Assembly (NCBI GenBank): GCA_026874595.1
Contig: CM049307.1
Location: 32,842,862 to 32,906,861, forward strand
Source: Sipunculus nudus
Taxonomy: Eukaryota; Annelida; Sipuncula; Golfingiida; Sipunculidae
DNA: 64,000 nucleotides
Direction: 5' to 3'
Shown: piece by piece, positions 11,143 to 23,700 of the stretch
How positions within the stretch are numbered: the stretch's first letter is position 1
Layout: each line of letters starts with the position of its first letter
Notes under the pieces: generated by a model
Told to the model about the DNA's origin: nothing
The model's input: the letters and a program-made list of their open reading frames with translations, nothing else
Database searches by the model: none
Position numbers and translations under genes: made by a program

Positions 11143-12252
11143 CACTAAACGTATATATATACGTTTGCTTGCAGAACAGCAGCTTATTCAGGTTATGTTT
11201 GACTTGATGCAAGGAGGCACCGAGACCACCGCCAGGACCTTACGCTGGGCCGTCCTGTACCTGCTCCACCATCCGGGCATCCAAGAGAATCTCCAGAAGG
11301 AGATCGATGACGTCATTGGCAGGGATAAAACTCCGACCATGACGGTCAAGAAATTGATCATTAAAGAGGTAACTTTTAATGGAAATTGTAGGTATTTTGT
11401 TCCTTTTTAGCAAGAACTTTATAAACATTCGCTTGGGCGAGATCCATGTTTAATGACAAGTATATCAGACTTTTTGTTTATGCCAAAACTGTAGGACATG
11501 GTAAAGATGCCGTTCACCGAGGCGTTTATAAAGGAAGTACAGAGAATGGGGGATATTGCACCACTCGGCCTTCCTCACTGTACCACGGAGGATGTAGAAC
11601 TGAGACGTTATACAATACCCGCAGGTACCTCCGTCTGGCCTAATCTGAACCGAGTCCACTTCAACCCAGCCGTATGGGGAGACCCGCATAACTTCCGACC
11701 TGAAAGATTCCTAGTTGAGAACGGGGATTCGTTTCTAACTGAAAACCTTATGCTGTTTTGCGTTGGTGGGTGATACTTGCCTTGATTTAACATTATTACG
11801 GAAACGTGTATAATGGGATATGTTTGATATTTGTAGGCCCCTGCATTTTGCATAAAAAGATTAAAATATATACAGTAAAAAACACTCAGGTACGGGTATA
11901 GTTAGAAAGATGAATTGTCACAATACCTTAAAATCAATTTTGATATAATAGTACACAGTTGGTAAATAATTATCTTGATGTTGTATCAAATAGGTTTCAT
12001 ATAGATAATTGAAAAAATATATAATGCAAGAGAGATGAAACGGTTTGAATAAAGTTTCTTCTTGTTGTAGGTCGTCGTGCGTGCCTGGGGGAAAGCCTGG
12101 CCAGAATGGTCTTGTTTTTGTTTACTACAAGTATGTTACAGAAGTTTACTTTTAAACCACCAAAGGGCATTTCCTCGCCAGGTCTGATGGATGGAGTACT
12201 CGGAGTCATTCATGACCCGAAAACTTATACTGCATGTGTTATTTCTAGGTGA
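10226..12252 (+). CDS. Cytochrome P450, CYP2-clan copy 1, exons 2-5 only
   Basis: Exons 10226-10738, 11175-11344, 11495-11765 and 12071-12252 (TGA) join in frame, with intron phases identical to the complete copies. The product is the P450 catalytic body: I-helix GGTETT (oxygen activation), helix-K EVQR (the ExxR motif), RPERF, and heme loop [10 protein letters not shown] with the thiolate Cys. The end is ACVISR. Exon 1 (membrane anchor and PPGPRG hinge) is not found back to the window edge: only the antisense LINE and repeats lie upstream. It could lie outside the window across a long intron, or be lost. The helix-C residue normally Trp (WREQRR) is Leu, and the second Arg is Leu, which would weaken contacts to a heme propionate. 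The exon 3 donor is GTCAAG, a weak site. Status between 5'-truncated and functional is open. Confidence 0.75.
11058..11140. repeat. TA microsatellite in intron 2 of P450 copy 1
   Basis: Alternating TA tract with one TTTA interruption, ending 34 bases before the exon 3 acceptor. Confidence 0.95.
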
Positions 12253-13784
12253 GTCACACATATCAGAGGTACATGATCTATAATGTAACTTCTGGACCAG
12301 GCTTAACTCAACCGAGCTGATAAAACACGAGAGTAGTTAGAGACTCTTTCTCCTGCATCCGTCAGACATTTCCTGCTGTTTGTTCCAGATGTTTTCAACA
12401 ACGGTGACAGATGTGAAGGATTTGCAAAATAATTTATGTTAATGCATATACGGCTGAATCTGGAGCAACCAATACGGGTGAAAATTCTTCTTTGCCTCAA
12501 GGTTTTCCACAATCTTGTTTTGATTTATATTTCATCAGTCATTGATAGCGAGAGCAACGTCGTAACTTAACAAATATTGCTTGACAAATTAAAGGTCATA
12601 TGCTTATGCGAGATGGCCACGTTTTTCATTTCAGTTTGAATGATCACAAGGACAAATTCCGGAAAATATAAACAAATGCAGTCCAACATAGATTAAGTGT
12701 TTGCTATTCTGTATTTACAAATATTTCACAATGCAATGTATCTAACGTTGGTCAAAGAAATCAAGGGCGGTACCTTTATCAGGCCGGAAATATCAGCTAA
12801 AACTTAACCGTACACAACGCTGATTTTTCCAATGCAGCAACAGCTGAACCTTCGTCTATTGTAAAGAAGTGCTCAGAATACAGGCATATGAGGCTGGCAT
12901 GTGTCTGGATCAAGAGCATCTCTTACTTGCATCGGGATCTTCCACTATTTAGTGAAAATATTAATAATATTCATTCATTCATGTTTCTCATTCATGTTTC
13001 TCATTCACCTTTCGGTGCTTACCGGTATATCAAAGGATCACCTTCACATTGTTATTACTTAAAATCAACACATGGAATGGATCAAGAATACGTCCGTGAA
13101 CTTCCTTTTGAATACCGTCCCACTTGCTCTCTCAGATCAAGATCGGCTAATCCATGTTGTCAAGACAGCCGCAGACCGGGGCTAGAAAGAGATGTGTTCA
13201 CCCCTAGATCACGAAACAACTAGTACCTGCGTCTTTGCCAGAAAAAAAAAAATTTCATTTTATAAATCAATTTGACGACTCGTCTTATTTTTAAATTGCC
13301 TTTGGTCTCATGATATGTTGTAATTAATTAATATGTCAAATATAACCTTTGAACTTATGAACTTCGTGAATGGTTTTGGATTTTAAGCCACAGTGTACAA
13401 ATGCATAGAACAGAAAACTCTTTTAATGTAGGGTGCTATTGTTCAACTAGCTTTATCTGTTGGCGATATATAAATAAACTATGATTACTCTTGTTTATTA
13501 TCTGAATAGTGAATACTGTTTGAAATGTCACTTACCATAAGTGTCCGTGTGATGATCACACCATTCCTGCAACCTAAACCTTAAATATGTTGCATATGTA
13601 AAATTTAACTTTTATATCAGTAGTGCTGCAGTGCGTTCCATCGAGTATTTCAGTCTGATGATTAAATAGTCAGCAATCTGCACACTGAGATGGAAATTAC
13701 CCGAATTTGGTTTTATTTGTTTAAAGTATATTAAGTTTATTCACAGATTTATATTTTGATACAAACTGCATATATATTCATACT
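12253..13784. other. Downstream flank of P450 copy 1
   Basis: No gene recognised. One 111-codon plus-strand frame (12888-13223) shows no family signature and is probably chance. Confidence 0.5.
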
Positions 13785-14844
13785 CATGCATGTTACTTTC
13801 AGTCCATTTATTTGCCTGATAAATGCATAATGTTTGATAACTTTTTTATGCATCATGGTATTACGGTGAAGTAATTAATCATTGTAAAATATGTCTTTCA
13901 CACTTGTTCGATGTTCATACATTTGCATGTAACTTTTAGTCCTTTATTTGCCTGATAAATGTACAATGTTTGATCACATTTTAATGCATCATGGTATTAC
14001 GGTGAAGTAATAAATCATTGTAAAATATGTCTTTCACACTTGTTCGATGTTCATACATTTGCATGTAACTTTTAGTCCTTTATTTGCCTGATAAATGTAC
14101 AATGTTTGATCACATTTTTATGCATCATGGTATTACGGTGAAGTAATCAATCATTGTAAAATATGTCTTTCACACTTGTTCGATGTTCATACATTTGCAT
14201 GTAACTTCTAGTCCTTTATTTGCCTGATAAATGTACAATGTTTGATCACATTTTTATGCGTCATGGTATTACGGTGAAGTATTAAATCATTGTAAAATAT
14301 GTCTTTCACACTTGTTCGATGTTCATACATTTGCATGTAACTTTTAGTCCTTTATTTGCCTGATAAATGTACAATGTTTGATCACATTTTTATGCATCAT
14401 GGTATAACGGTGAAGTAATAAATCATTGTAAAATATGTCTTTCACACTTGTTCGATGTTCATACATTTGCATGTAACTTTTAGTCCTTTATTGCCTGATA
14501 AATGTACAATGTTTGATCACATTTTTTATGCATCATGGTATTATGGTGAAGTAATAAATCATTGTAAAATATGTCTTTCACACTTGTTCGATGTTCATAC
14601 ATTTGCATGTAACTTTTAGTCCTTTATTTGCCTGGTAAATGTACAATGTTTGATAACATTTTTATGCATCATGGTATTACGGTGAAGTAATAAATCATTG
14701 TAAAATATGTCTTTCACACTTGTTCGATGTTCCTACATTTGCATGTAACTTTTAGTCCTTTATTTGCCTGATAAATGTACAATGTTTGATCACATTTTTA
14801 TGCATCATGGTATTACGGTGAAGTAATAAATCATTGTAAAATAG
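13785..14844. repeat. 136-bp satellite array, about 7.8 copies
   Basis: The landmark GCATGTAACT recurs at 13925, 14061, 14197 and onward every 136 bp, with 1-base length variants near 14333-14470. Units differ by only a few substitutions. Each contains CCTTTATTTGCCTG, TTTGATCACATTTTTATGC and TTACGGTGAAGTAAT. The first unit is the most diverged, and the array stops abruptly at GTAAAATAGG. The low divergence suggests recent expansion or homogenisation. There is no coding capacity. Confidence 0.95.
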
Positions 14845-15401
14845 GAAGAGGTATGGTGGCTTAGTGCTTCTCACTGAAACATCAAAAAATTGTTAGCGAT
14901 GTGGCTCTGAAGACATTAAAACGCTTGACATTTACTATTTGAAAGACGTATACGAATATTTTATATGGCATACATAATTTGAAGAGGGGAATTGGCCTTT
15001 CAGGATGCGGGCCAGTTCGGAAGACTTTTAGCAGGACCTCGAGGTTCACAAGGGCTACAGACTCTTATTGGTTTAAACGACGAATACTGTATCATCATGT
15101 TCCCTCTACGTCTCGGAGGAATGTGGCTAGGGCGTTTACCTTGAGGTTTCGCTGTTGACGCTGTTGATCGGTGGCCCATGATATGTAGCGTAACAAAAAC
15201 AGAGATATGTTGAAAAGACAAACAACTTTATAACAAGTGCACATGGAAAAAATGTACATCGAATTTATTAGGTGCACCATTCTGAACCATAGCATTTCAA
15301 TCATCAGACTGTCTTACCTCATGAGTGCATCAGCATATTGCACGAAACAACGTAGTAAAAACTTGTCTGACAAATTTTTACTCCGCTATATACATACATA
15401 T

Positions 15402-15433
<32 letters not shown>

Positions 15434-16756
15434 GAGTTCTTGATATATTTCTTTTCTCACAGCTATTACTAACCGTATGACGGACTAAATTTGTTTTTTT
15501 TTTTCAGAGTCACATTTTGCTTAAACATTTACCTCATGGCCGGCTTCTTTCCATGCACGCTGTGTTGCCTGGTGTCTCCGTGTCATTTTCTAGCTTTCGG
15601 ATATTTCAAGGCTCTTAACGAGCAATATAGGAGTAACAGTCTGTGTGACTGTGTGTACACTTGTCTGGTAATTATATTTTAACAGCTCAGCCACCCGTGT
15701 CGAGAAGACACTCTTTCACCTATAGTCCCACTGAGCCCAGTTCTCGGGAAGGCCCGCTTCAAAGACGTTGGGGCCTATTTTGTTACATAAGGGCTGTCGC
15801 GATGCATCAGCCTTTCGATATGTCAAAAGATATTATCATAAAATATGTTATTGTGATTATCGATGGCATTGACAAACAAGTGACCAATTGGTTATTTGTT
15901 GAGTTGAGATTCACAGTCTGTAATTGCAAAACGTCTGCTAAAATGCTGGGAAAAAAACAACAACACGCGTGACATAGGTCACAGTGGCCTAATTTAGCGC
16001 CCCATGAGGGGGCTTATTGTTTTACTGGCTCCGCTTCCGTTCTTTCTAGAGGCTGATATCTCAGAAGTGCTGCCACCTATCAAAATTTCGTCGTAACCCT
16101 GCACTAGAAAGGCAAATGATTTTTTCTTGGTTGTGTGACCTTGACCTTTACAATCTAGGTCAGCTCATACGGAAAATATCTTCTTGCAGCCCCACTAGCG
16201 CGATAGCGGCCAGAGTTTTCATTTGATTTGCTCATTTTGCATATTTAATATGTGGAGGCATTTTTGCACTTGGCCATTGCTAGCAGCTTGGCAGGCATTG
16301 TCTTAAATGCACTGGCTCCATTATATTGCGAGGTCTGATGCATTGTGTTGCGAGGTAAGCCATTCTGAATAGGCTTTCATACCAGAACTATTCTTGGATC
16401 TTGAGTCTGTCAGAATGTGATTTTCTCCAAGTCAATTTTCTACAATTTATCAGAGGTGGGTTTTCATATTGATGGTAAGAAAATTATTCAGTACTATGTT
16501 TTTTTAATTTCTCTATATACAATAATATTTTTTGGTTTTGAAAAGAACTATATTCCTTTTAATACATAAAAAACCCATTATATGTATATGTGTGCTGAAT
16601 ATACAATACTATACAATTTCATTTCTTCATCAAATACATTGTGGGCATTGTTATTTCTTTAAAGTTCACTAAATGATATTGTCATTACTTGCAAACTATA
16701 ATTTTCATAGCAAATATTTTCCTTCAAGTCACTGTTATGTTGCCTGATGTATTCAG
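14845..16756. other. Intergenic DNA with weak repeat traces
   Basis: No gene recognised. A short TA tract lies at 15409-15433. Around 15970-16170 there are phrases typical of mollusc dispersed repeats (GACATAGGTCACAGTGGCC, GTGTGACCTTGACCTTT). A polypyrimidine-CAG occurs at 15490-15507 without a recognisable exon behind it. Confidence 0.45.
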
Positions 16757-17517
16757 GCGTAGTGGCGTAGCAAAGACGGTACACCCACACGGTACTCAAA
16801 GACTTTGGTATGGGGCGCTCTCTGCTGGAGGGTCGCCTGCTGAAAGAAGTTTCTTTCTACCTCAAGGAGTTAAAGGAACAAAATGGCTGCACCAAGACAT
16901 TCGTCAGCTGACGATGCAGCTCTGTCGAATGTTATCAGCTATATCACTGTTGGACATCGTTTGAAAACAATGATAATAGGTTTCTTACCTTCATAAACAA
17001 GCTTTCTGATTTGGCCGAACTTCTCGGAAACGGGGAAATCTTTAACTTTCTTCCCTTTTCTGTGACGTCTCCCCGGAGATTTGTTCTCAATTAACAAACC
17101 GCTGTGGAACAAAAGAAATATGGACGAATTAATTCAAATCGTAGAATCTAGAGTTAGAAAAATCACTTTTTATAATACTACAAAATACCTTTGGATCAAT
17201 TTTGATATACTAGTATACAGTTGGTATATATTCATCTTGAGGTTGTATCCATAGTTTTCGTGTTGATAATTAAAACAAATATTAATTTCCGATGCAAGAG
17301 AGATGACATGACATCAACAGTTTCCTCTTATTGTAGGTCTTCGCGCGTGCCTTGGGGAAGGCCTTGCCAGAATGGAGTTGTTTTTGTTTAATACATGTAT
17401 GTTACAGAAGCTTACTTTTAAACCAGGTCTTGCAAGGTCTGATCATTGGAGTACTGGGAATCGAACATTCCCAGAAACCTTATACTGTATGTGTTACTTC
17501 TTCTTGAGTCATACCCA
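16757..17517 (+). pseudogene. Cytochrome P450 copy 2, internally deleted pseudogene
   Basis: Exon 2 homology starts after TTCAG at 16757 (GTACTCAAAGACTTTGGTATG, closest to copy 1) and runs to about 17111. Near its start about 20 bases that would include the helix-C Trp codon are missing, a TAG lies in frame, and small deletions shift the frame near 16893 and later. Exons 3 and 4 are absent: exon 2 text passes into sequence homologous to intron 4 of copy 1 (17150-17330), then a last exon at 17337-17517 with RACLGE retained but an internal deletion after CTTTTAAACCA. The deletion therefore joined exon 2 to intron 4. It cannot encode a P450. Confidence 0.9.
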
Positions 17518-18741
17518 AATCCGCTAAAGTCCGCTTTTGGGAAATTTTTTAAGAGCGGTTCTGAATTTAATATTTTTGAATAAAAGAATAACATAAAAAG
17601 GACCTTATTCCATGATAAAGGAAGCCAAATTTTCACATTCATGCATATTAAGCACGTCATAGTCACTTAGAGAAGTGTACATGTTATATCGACTCCACAC
17701 GATTGGTTTTCCGGAATTTACTTTTCAAATTGAGTTTAAATTTATTTTTTTTTTAAATATGAAATAAATTCATATTCAAAGGTGATTGGGCGTTGTACCA
17801 GTCGATAAAAAACATCCATTGCATATAATTTTGTCCCATTTGAAGCATTAACCGATTCAGCTTCTTGTTATAAACTTCAAACGTAAATTTAATTTTAAAT
17901 GAATTTTTTAATACCGGTATATTAAAAATTTCTTTTTTTTCTGTTAGACCCTGCAGGAATTGCTTTAAATAAGAATTCAACCAACTTAATTGACTAAAAC
18001 CATTTACCAAAATGTTATCTGTTATTTAAGCGTAGAATTTTTAAAATCATATATCTGCCTTCAAACAATTGCTACAAAGCCTTTGGCTTCTAGTAATTCA
18101 AAGAGTTGAAAGTATCATGTTTACCATAATTATACTCTCTCCGGTACATCAAATCAAATTACAGGACCAAATTACTGGCGACCTCGGTTTCTCTGATTTA
18201 ACCAATACATTTAAATTTTTTAAATTACACGCTTAATATTGCAGACATTTTGTGTACAGAATACCAAACATAAAATGTGTACACATTTTTAGTTTTTTGT
18301 TTCTATTAAATCAAAATTGATCCCATTCTTTGTATTAATCTTAAAATTTCACCCTCTTTTATATATAAATATATTCAGGGCTTTCAATAGAAAGAAAATT
18401 TGAAGAGTCCCGGGACGCTCAGGCCAAAATGTTGGAGTCTCCTATCTGAGTTTGGTGCGTCCCAATGGGAGCTAGATAATATATGAAACGAAATCATTTT
18501 TGTATTTCATGTCATTGTCGTTTCATTATATGATTAAAAATATTGTGTGCACAACTGACTTGTTTGTTTTAGATAGCCGACAATATTCAGTGACTGCTAC
18601 AAAGGCATTGTTTGATTCTCTCGGTCCCACAGTCAGAAATTAACGCGTCCCATCAGACGCATCGACCACATGAGCCGAGCGTCCGAAAGAGAATTCGAGC
18701 GTCACATACGCTTACAACCGGCTCCGCAGTCCTGAAAGCCC

Positions 18742-18743
<2 letters not shown>
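17518..18743. other. AT-rich intergenic DNA
   Basis: No gene recognised. An 85-codon minus-strand frame at 17753-18010 shows no known motif. Confidence 0.5.

Positions 18744-18804
<61 letters not shown>
18744..18804. repeat. TA dinucleotide microsatellite
   Basis: Uninterrupted alternating TA tract of about 60 bases. Confidence 0.95.
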
Positions 18805-18806
<2 letters not shown>

Positions 18807-19600
18807 ATATCATTGTTTGGAGTTTATTGTTTAAAGCTGTTGATAATGGGGAACCTTAACACCCTGGTAGAGGCCAACAAGTATTCCCCGAGTTTTGGTA
18901 TTATAGATTTATGAATACATAACTCTAGTGCAGACACATATAGAAGAAAACAGCACCACACGCAAGATCTGGTGCTGCTGATCGGTATTAAAGTACATAT
19001 CATTCCATTTACCTGATTGCCTTTTGTCGAAAAAGAGGTGGCTTGCATTCCTGCGCCCTTCTAAATCCGCCCCTGTACTGTAGTTTTTCTCTGTTAATAA
19101 ATTACAAAATAGTAACCTGAAATATTTGACATTTTCTGTCTATTCTAATTACTTCAATCTGGATTTTCATATTGTTTTATTTTTTCTTCATCATCTGTGT
19201 ACACTTTTTTTTAATATTTAAGGGATCACTTCTTGTTTTGGGTTATTTTAAATTTTTAATTCCGAGTTCTGTGAAAATTTTAATTATTGACGCTGTTATC
19301 ATTGCGATTGAATATTTAAAATATCTTTCTAAGTGTAACTGTTATATATGTGGAAAACATTGAAAACGCTCTTATTTGCTGAACTGGTCCACAATGTCTG
19401 TATTTCTGATTTAAGCTGTACTCGTAGATTGTTTTCCAGAAATGTTTTTCGAACTTGGCTAAATCTTCAGTTTTATCAAGGAAAATCAACACTGAGGATA
19501 CACAATATTAATGAACAAGTACCCTAAGACAAACAAGGGAACAGTTGATCTGTCCCCCGCCTATTGTGGGAATTGCTGGAAGAATAGTTGTGAAAACATG
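18805..19600. other. Intergenic DNA, nothing recognised
   Basis: AT-rich with no supported exon, RNA gene or transposon end. Confidence 0.5.
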
Positions 19601-20335
19601 TTTGAAATTTAAGATAGGTCAATGTCACACACCAAGATTACCTCTGTGAGTTATTGCGTTAACATAATTATAGCATTTTCGCTGCTGTGATCTTGGAAAT
19701 GCATCTAGGTCATCCATGTTCAAACTTGACATAGCCCTTGACAAGGTACATAAATGCTGCAAGTTTAGTGACTGTACCTAAAATTCTTTTCGAATAATAG
19801 CATTAAATTAAGATCATTAAGCATTATCGCCACTGGGACCTTGAAAATTGTGTCTAGGTCATCCATGTTTGAACTTTACCTAATCTTTGATAAGGTACAT
19901 CTCTGCTGCAAGTTTGGTGACTGTACCTTAAATTCTTTTTCAGTTTTTGTGTTAACATCATTTAAGCATTATCGCCAATGTGACCTTGAAAAATATGTCA
20001 AGGTCATCCATGTTCGAATTTGACCTCGCCCTTGATAAGGTGCATCAAAGCTACAAGTTTGGTGATTGTATCTTAAACTCGTTTCGAGTTATTGTGTTAA
20101 AAACATTCTAGCATTATCGCTACTATGGCCTTGAAAAATGCGTCAAGGTCATCCATGAACGTACTAAACCTATCCCATGATAAGTTCATCAAAGCTCGAA
20201 TTTGGCGACTGCATGTACCTTAAATTCTTTTCGAGTTATTGTGTTTACAATTGTGTGACGGACGGACGGACAGACGGACGGACGGACGCTCACCATTTCT
20301 ATACCCCCCGCCGACGGCGCCTTTGGCGACGGCGG
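19600..20335. repeat. Diverged about 125-bp tandem repeat ending in a GACG tract
   Basis: Four to five imperfect units share GCATTATCGC, TGACCTTGAAAAA, GTCAAGGTCATCCATG, TTGATAAGGT, GCTACAAGTTTGGTGA and CTTAAATTCTTTTCGAG. The last unit runs into GTGTGACGGACGGACGGACA and a GCCGACGGCGCC hairpin followed by GGGGGAC. Units that close with a GACGGACGG tract and a GC-rich hairpin are frequent in bivalve repeats, to my knowledge. The array lies just upstream of P450 copy 3. Confidence 0.75.
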
Positions 20336-20349
20336 GGGACAAATATAAC

Positions 20350-20660
20350 TGCGACTTGCCGTCGTTTGTGACCTGTCTGTTGTGACCACACCAAACCAAA
20401 AGTTATTGCACTTTTTCATTATTGAAAAATGGCCAATTTGGGACCTAAGTTTCCAGGAAAAACTGTGACCAACTGGGGTGCCCTGCAGCAGGCTGGCCAC
20501 ACTAATTAGTCAAGTCAGTGGACGTGTCCCTACCCCACACTGCAGATTCGTTTGTGACCGGTCTGTCGTGACGAACCGGGCAATAAACTATGTAACATTT
20601 TCCTTGATAACTGCGACTTGACCTTCGTTTGTGACGTGCCCGTTGTGACCAAACCTTTGG
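20350..20660. promoter_or_regulatory. Repeated TTGTGAC(C) motifs upstream of P450 copy 3
   Basis: Three imperfect copies of CGTTTGTGACCNGTCTGTYGTGAC lie at about 20358-20385, 20528-20572 and 20628-20655, the last two within 230 bp of the start codon. TGACC is the complement of the GGTCA nuclear-receptor half-site. A regulatory function is inference only; no TATA box was evident. Confidence 0.35.
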
Positions 20661-20749
20661 AATCGGAGCAACGACTGACCCGACACGCAAGGCTAAACAT
20701 TACACATACTTGCGGTGCCCCAGTGTCAGCCTGTGTAAAGACCGAAATA

Positions 20750-23700
20750 ATGGAACTGCCGGTGTTTTCAAGTCTTGGGATATTTTATGAAGGAACCGTG
20801 ACCACATTTTTGGCTGTGTTGTGTGCTGCTTTGTGGCTGTACAGCTCCGTCCAGACCAGACGACGCTGGAGTGGGAAGACACGGCCCCCGGGACCCCGCG
20901 GTTTGCCCGTACTTGGTAACCTTCTGTCTTTCATAAACACTGACCCTCGGAATCAGCTCACCAAGTATGCTGAACAGTATGGGGATATATTCCGCATTCG
21001 GCTAGGAGCAGAGGATATCGTTGTCTTAAACTCAGTAGACGTCATCCGGGAGGCCCTAATCAAGAAGGGGAACGCCTTTGCGGACCGAGCCAATTTTTTC
21101 TTTGTCGAGCATCTTGCCAAGGGGAAAGGTAAACTTTATCACCTTAACGGGTAACAAAGTAAGTTAAGAGAATAAATTGATGCAAAGTTTGTTCTTTTGT
21201 ACAGCCTGAATGTAAACTTAATATTTTCACATAACATTTTCAAGACTTCATATGTAATATCATGCAGATTGTACCTGTCATGGTTCTCCTATACATAGTA
21301 TGATAGGTTACTAAAACAAATCCATGACTGACAATATATGCATATCATAGCCTTCAAAATGTTCAACGGTCAAGAAAAATATTTAAACCTGTGAATAAAT
21401 GAAACATCCAAATTGAAACTTCATTTTTGTTTTATAGTCTGAAATCACTGACTACATCAGTTTCATTCGTTTGTTATTCGATACATGTAATTACAAAGTA
21501 AGCAGTCTACTGAGGAGTGTTCATATATACTGAACTTTACCTTGTATATTATACTTGCTAGGAACGAAACTGTATTCCGCTCACGTTAGGGACAGCATTT
21601 AAGTTCAAAATATTAATACAGACGGAAGCCATACCAACAATCAGTCAATCAGTGAAAATGACAGTTCATTACTACGACTGTGCGATGTTATCGATATAAC
21701 GATATGTAGTGGTGCTAGGCATCATTAACACAAGGGGCCGCACTCCAGGCAAGGCATGTATAAAGAACAAAAGTCCTTCATTAAATAAGTCCAGTCTCAC
21801 TGCACACACAAACTGAACTGTTATGTAAAGAACAGTCACGGAGTGAACAATGGTGGCATGAACAACGGTGGAATGAACGGTGGCTCAGGCTCACAGGTCT
21901 ATCTGCTGTCACTGGCTTGTTTCCACAACAAACAAGAAAGTCCAGTCCACACAACCCACCAAGCACAACCTGCCCCAGGAGAAAAATGGCCGTTCTCCCG
22001 GCAGGAGCGCTGTCATCAGCAGTGTACAAAGGTTCGCCCCTCTGTATTTTTATCATGGAATATACTATTACATTTAAATGCAATACACTAATAATTACCT
22101 CTTTATGCTTACGTTGACACTATCACCCCCCCCCCCCCCCCCCCGCCCCCCACTGCCAATGCGAAGTCGTCCTCGACTAGCACCACTTAGGGCAACCAAA
22201 AGTCTAGCTATAAAACAGTGAGAAGAAAATGTAAAAAAACGACCTTACATCTTAGGTAATTTCTAACCTATCGCACAAAAACCTCATAATCAACAGATAC
22301 AATGTAAAGGTTACACGGAACTTTTACAGCTGATCTAGGTTCGTGATGTATGTTCGAGTGGGTGCCCGCACCTACCCGAGCAGTGCGCCTTAGGGGAACA
22401 CTTAAAGATGGGGTTCTTCCCCTTCCCTCACCGGGTCTGTTGTCAAAGTCGTCCTGTGTCTCAACTCTTTCCACAGGCTGACCTACTAAAGGAGGCAAAC
22501 AGACTAAGCCATCATCATCCTCGTCACAGTCACTTTGGTGCATCTCTAAAGCTCTCGCACCATCAGCCTGAGATCTGAGAGATTTCTTCACAACACTTTC
22601 ACCAACGCTCCTACCAACATGAGTATCGACTAGTGTTGGGCCGATCATCGAGTTTTTTCGAAAGTCAGTCGGTTCGCTGCAACTTTCAAGCGCTCGATTA
22701 CGAAAGGCAACTATCGATTACATCATACTCATGATTGTTTTTACCAGAATTTCTTTAAGTTATAGGCAAAAATTTCTCTTCCATTTTTTACAACATTCCG
22801 CGCCTCATATAATAAGTTTGTGTTCCAAAATAACCTCCGTATATAACTAAGTATGACACGGTAGATGAGAGAACGGAGGACTTATTAAACCTATGCGAAC
22901 TGGCAGGGAGCTGCAGAATTGGCGGAGAGTTTTCTAACGAGACGTGCATTGCAAAATATGGGCGGTATGGAGTTAAAATGCTCCATAATGCTCCAGGTCT
23001 ATGCCAAGTTTGCAAGATTCTCTTAGAAATAATCTCCTCAACTGATGTCAGGTGCCGCTGCCGCATGTGTAGTTATATTTTTAGCTTTCAATTACTTATT
23101 TTTTAAATTTTTACCAAAATTTATATGGACCTGGCAGGACTGTGAAACCAGTATACATGTCGTCAGTCATCATAATTTCTATAAAATGGAAGTCCTGATA
23201 GTGACGTTAAAATGATACGCGGAAATATTCATGAGGGCCAGCAAGTAGATGTCCTGGACTGTGGTTTAACTGATTACTATAATTAATTAAAATGAAACTT
23301 TGAATAGCATATCTTAGTGATAAAAGGAAAATATAAAAAAGGCAAAAACTTCTTTTCGTAAGGTAGAATTAATAAGACATGCGGGCTTGGTTAAGAGAGT
23401 ACAGTTTCACAGACAATTGCATATTTCTTTATATTTTTCTGAACCGATTAATAATCGATCATCGATCGGTTTGCCCAAACCGATGATCGATTATGAAAAA
23501 GGAACCGACTCCCATCACTAGTATCGACAGTCCTCATATCATCGCAAGGTTTAAGTTCCTGACGGTTTACCCACTTACTAGGCCCAAAACCTTGACTAGG
23601 CTCTATCAGGTACACATCTTTTTCCTCACACTCCTGGACCACTTTGTAAACATCAGGATGATAAAGATCCTGAATCTTGTGCCTCTTGGTAAAATCATGC

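Noticed and set aside
12888-13223. 111-codon plus-strand frame downstream of P450 copy 1
   Set aside because: No motif, no splice context and ordinary length for chance in this composition.
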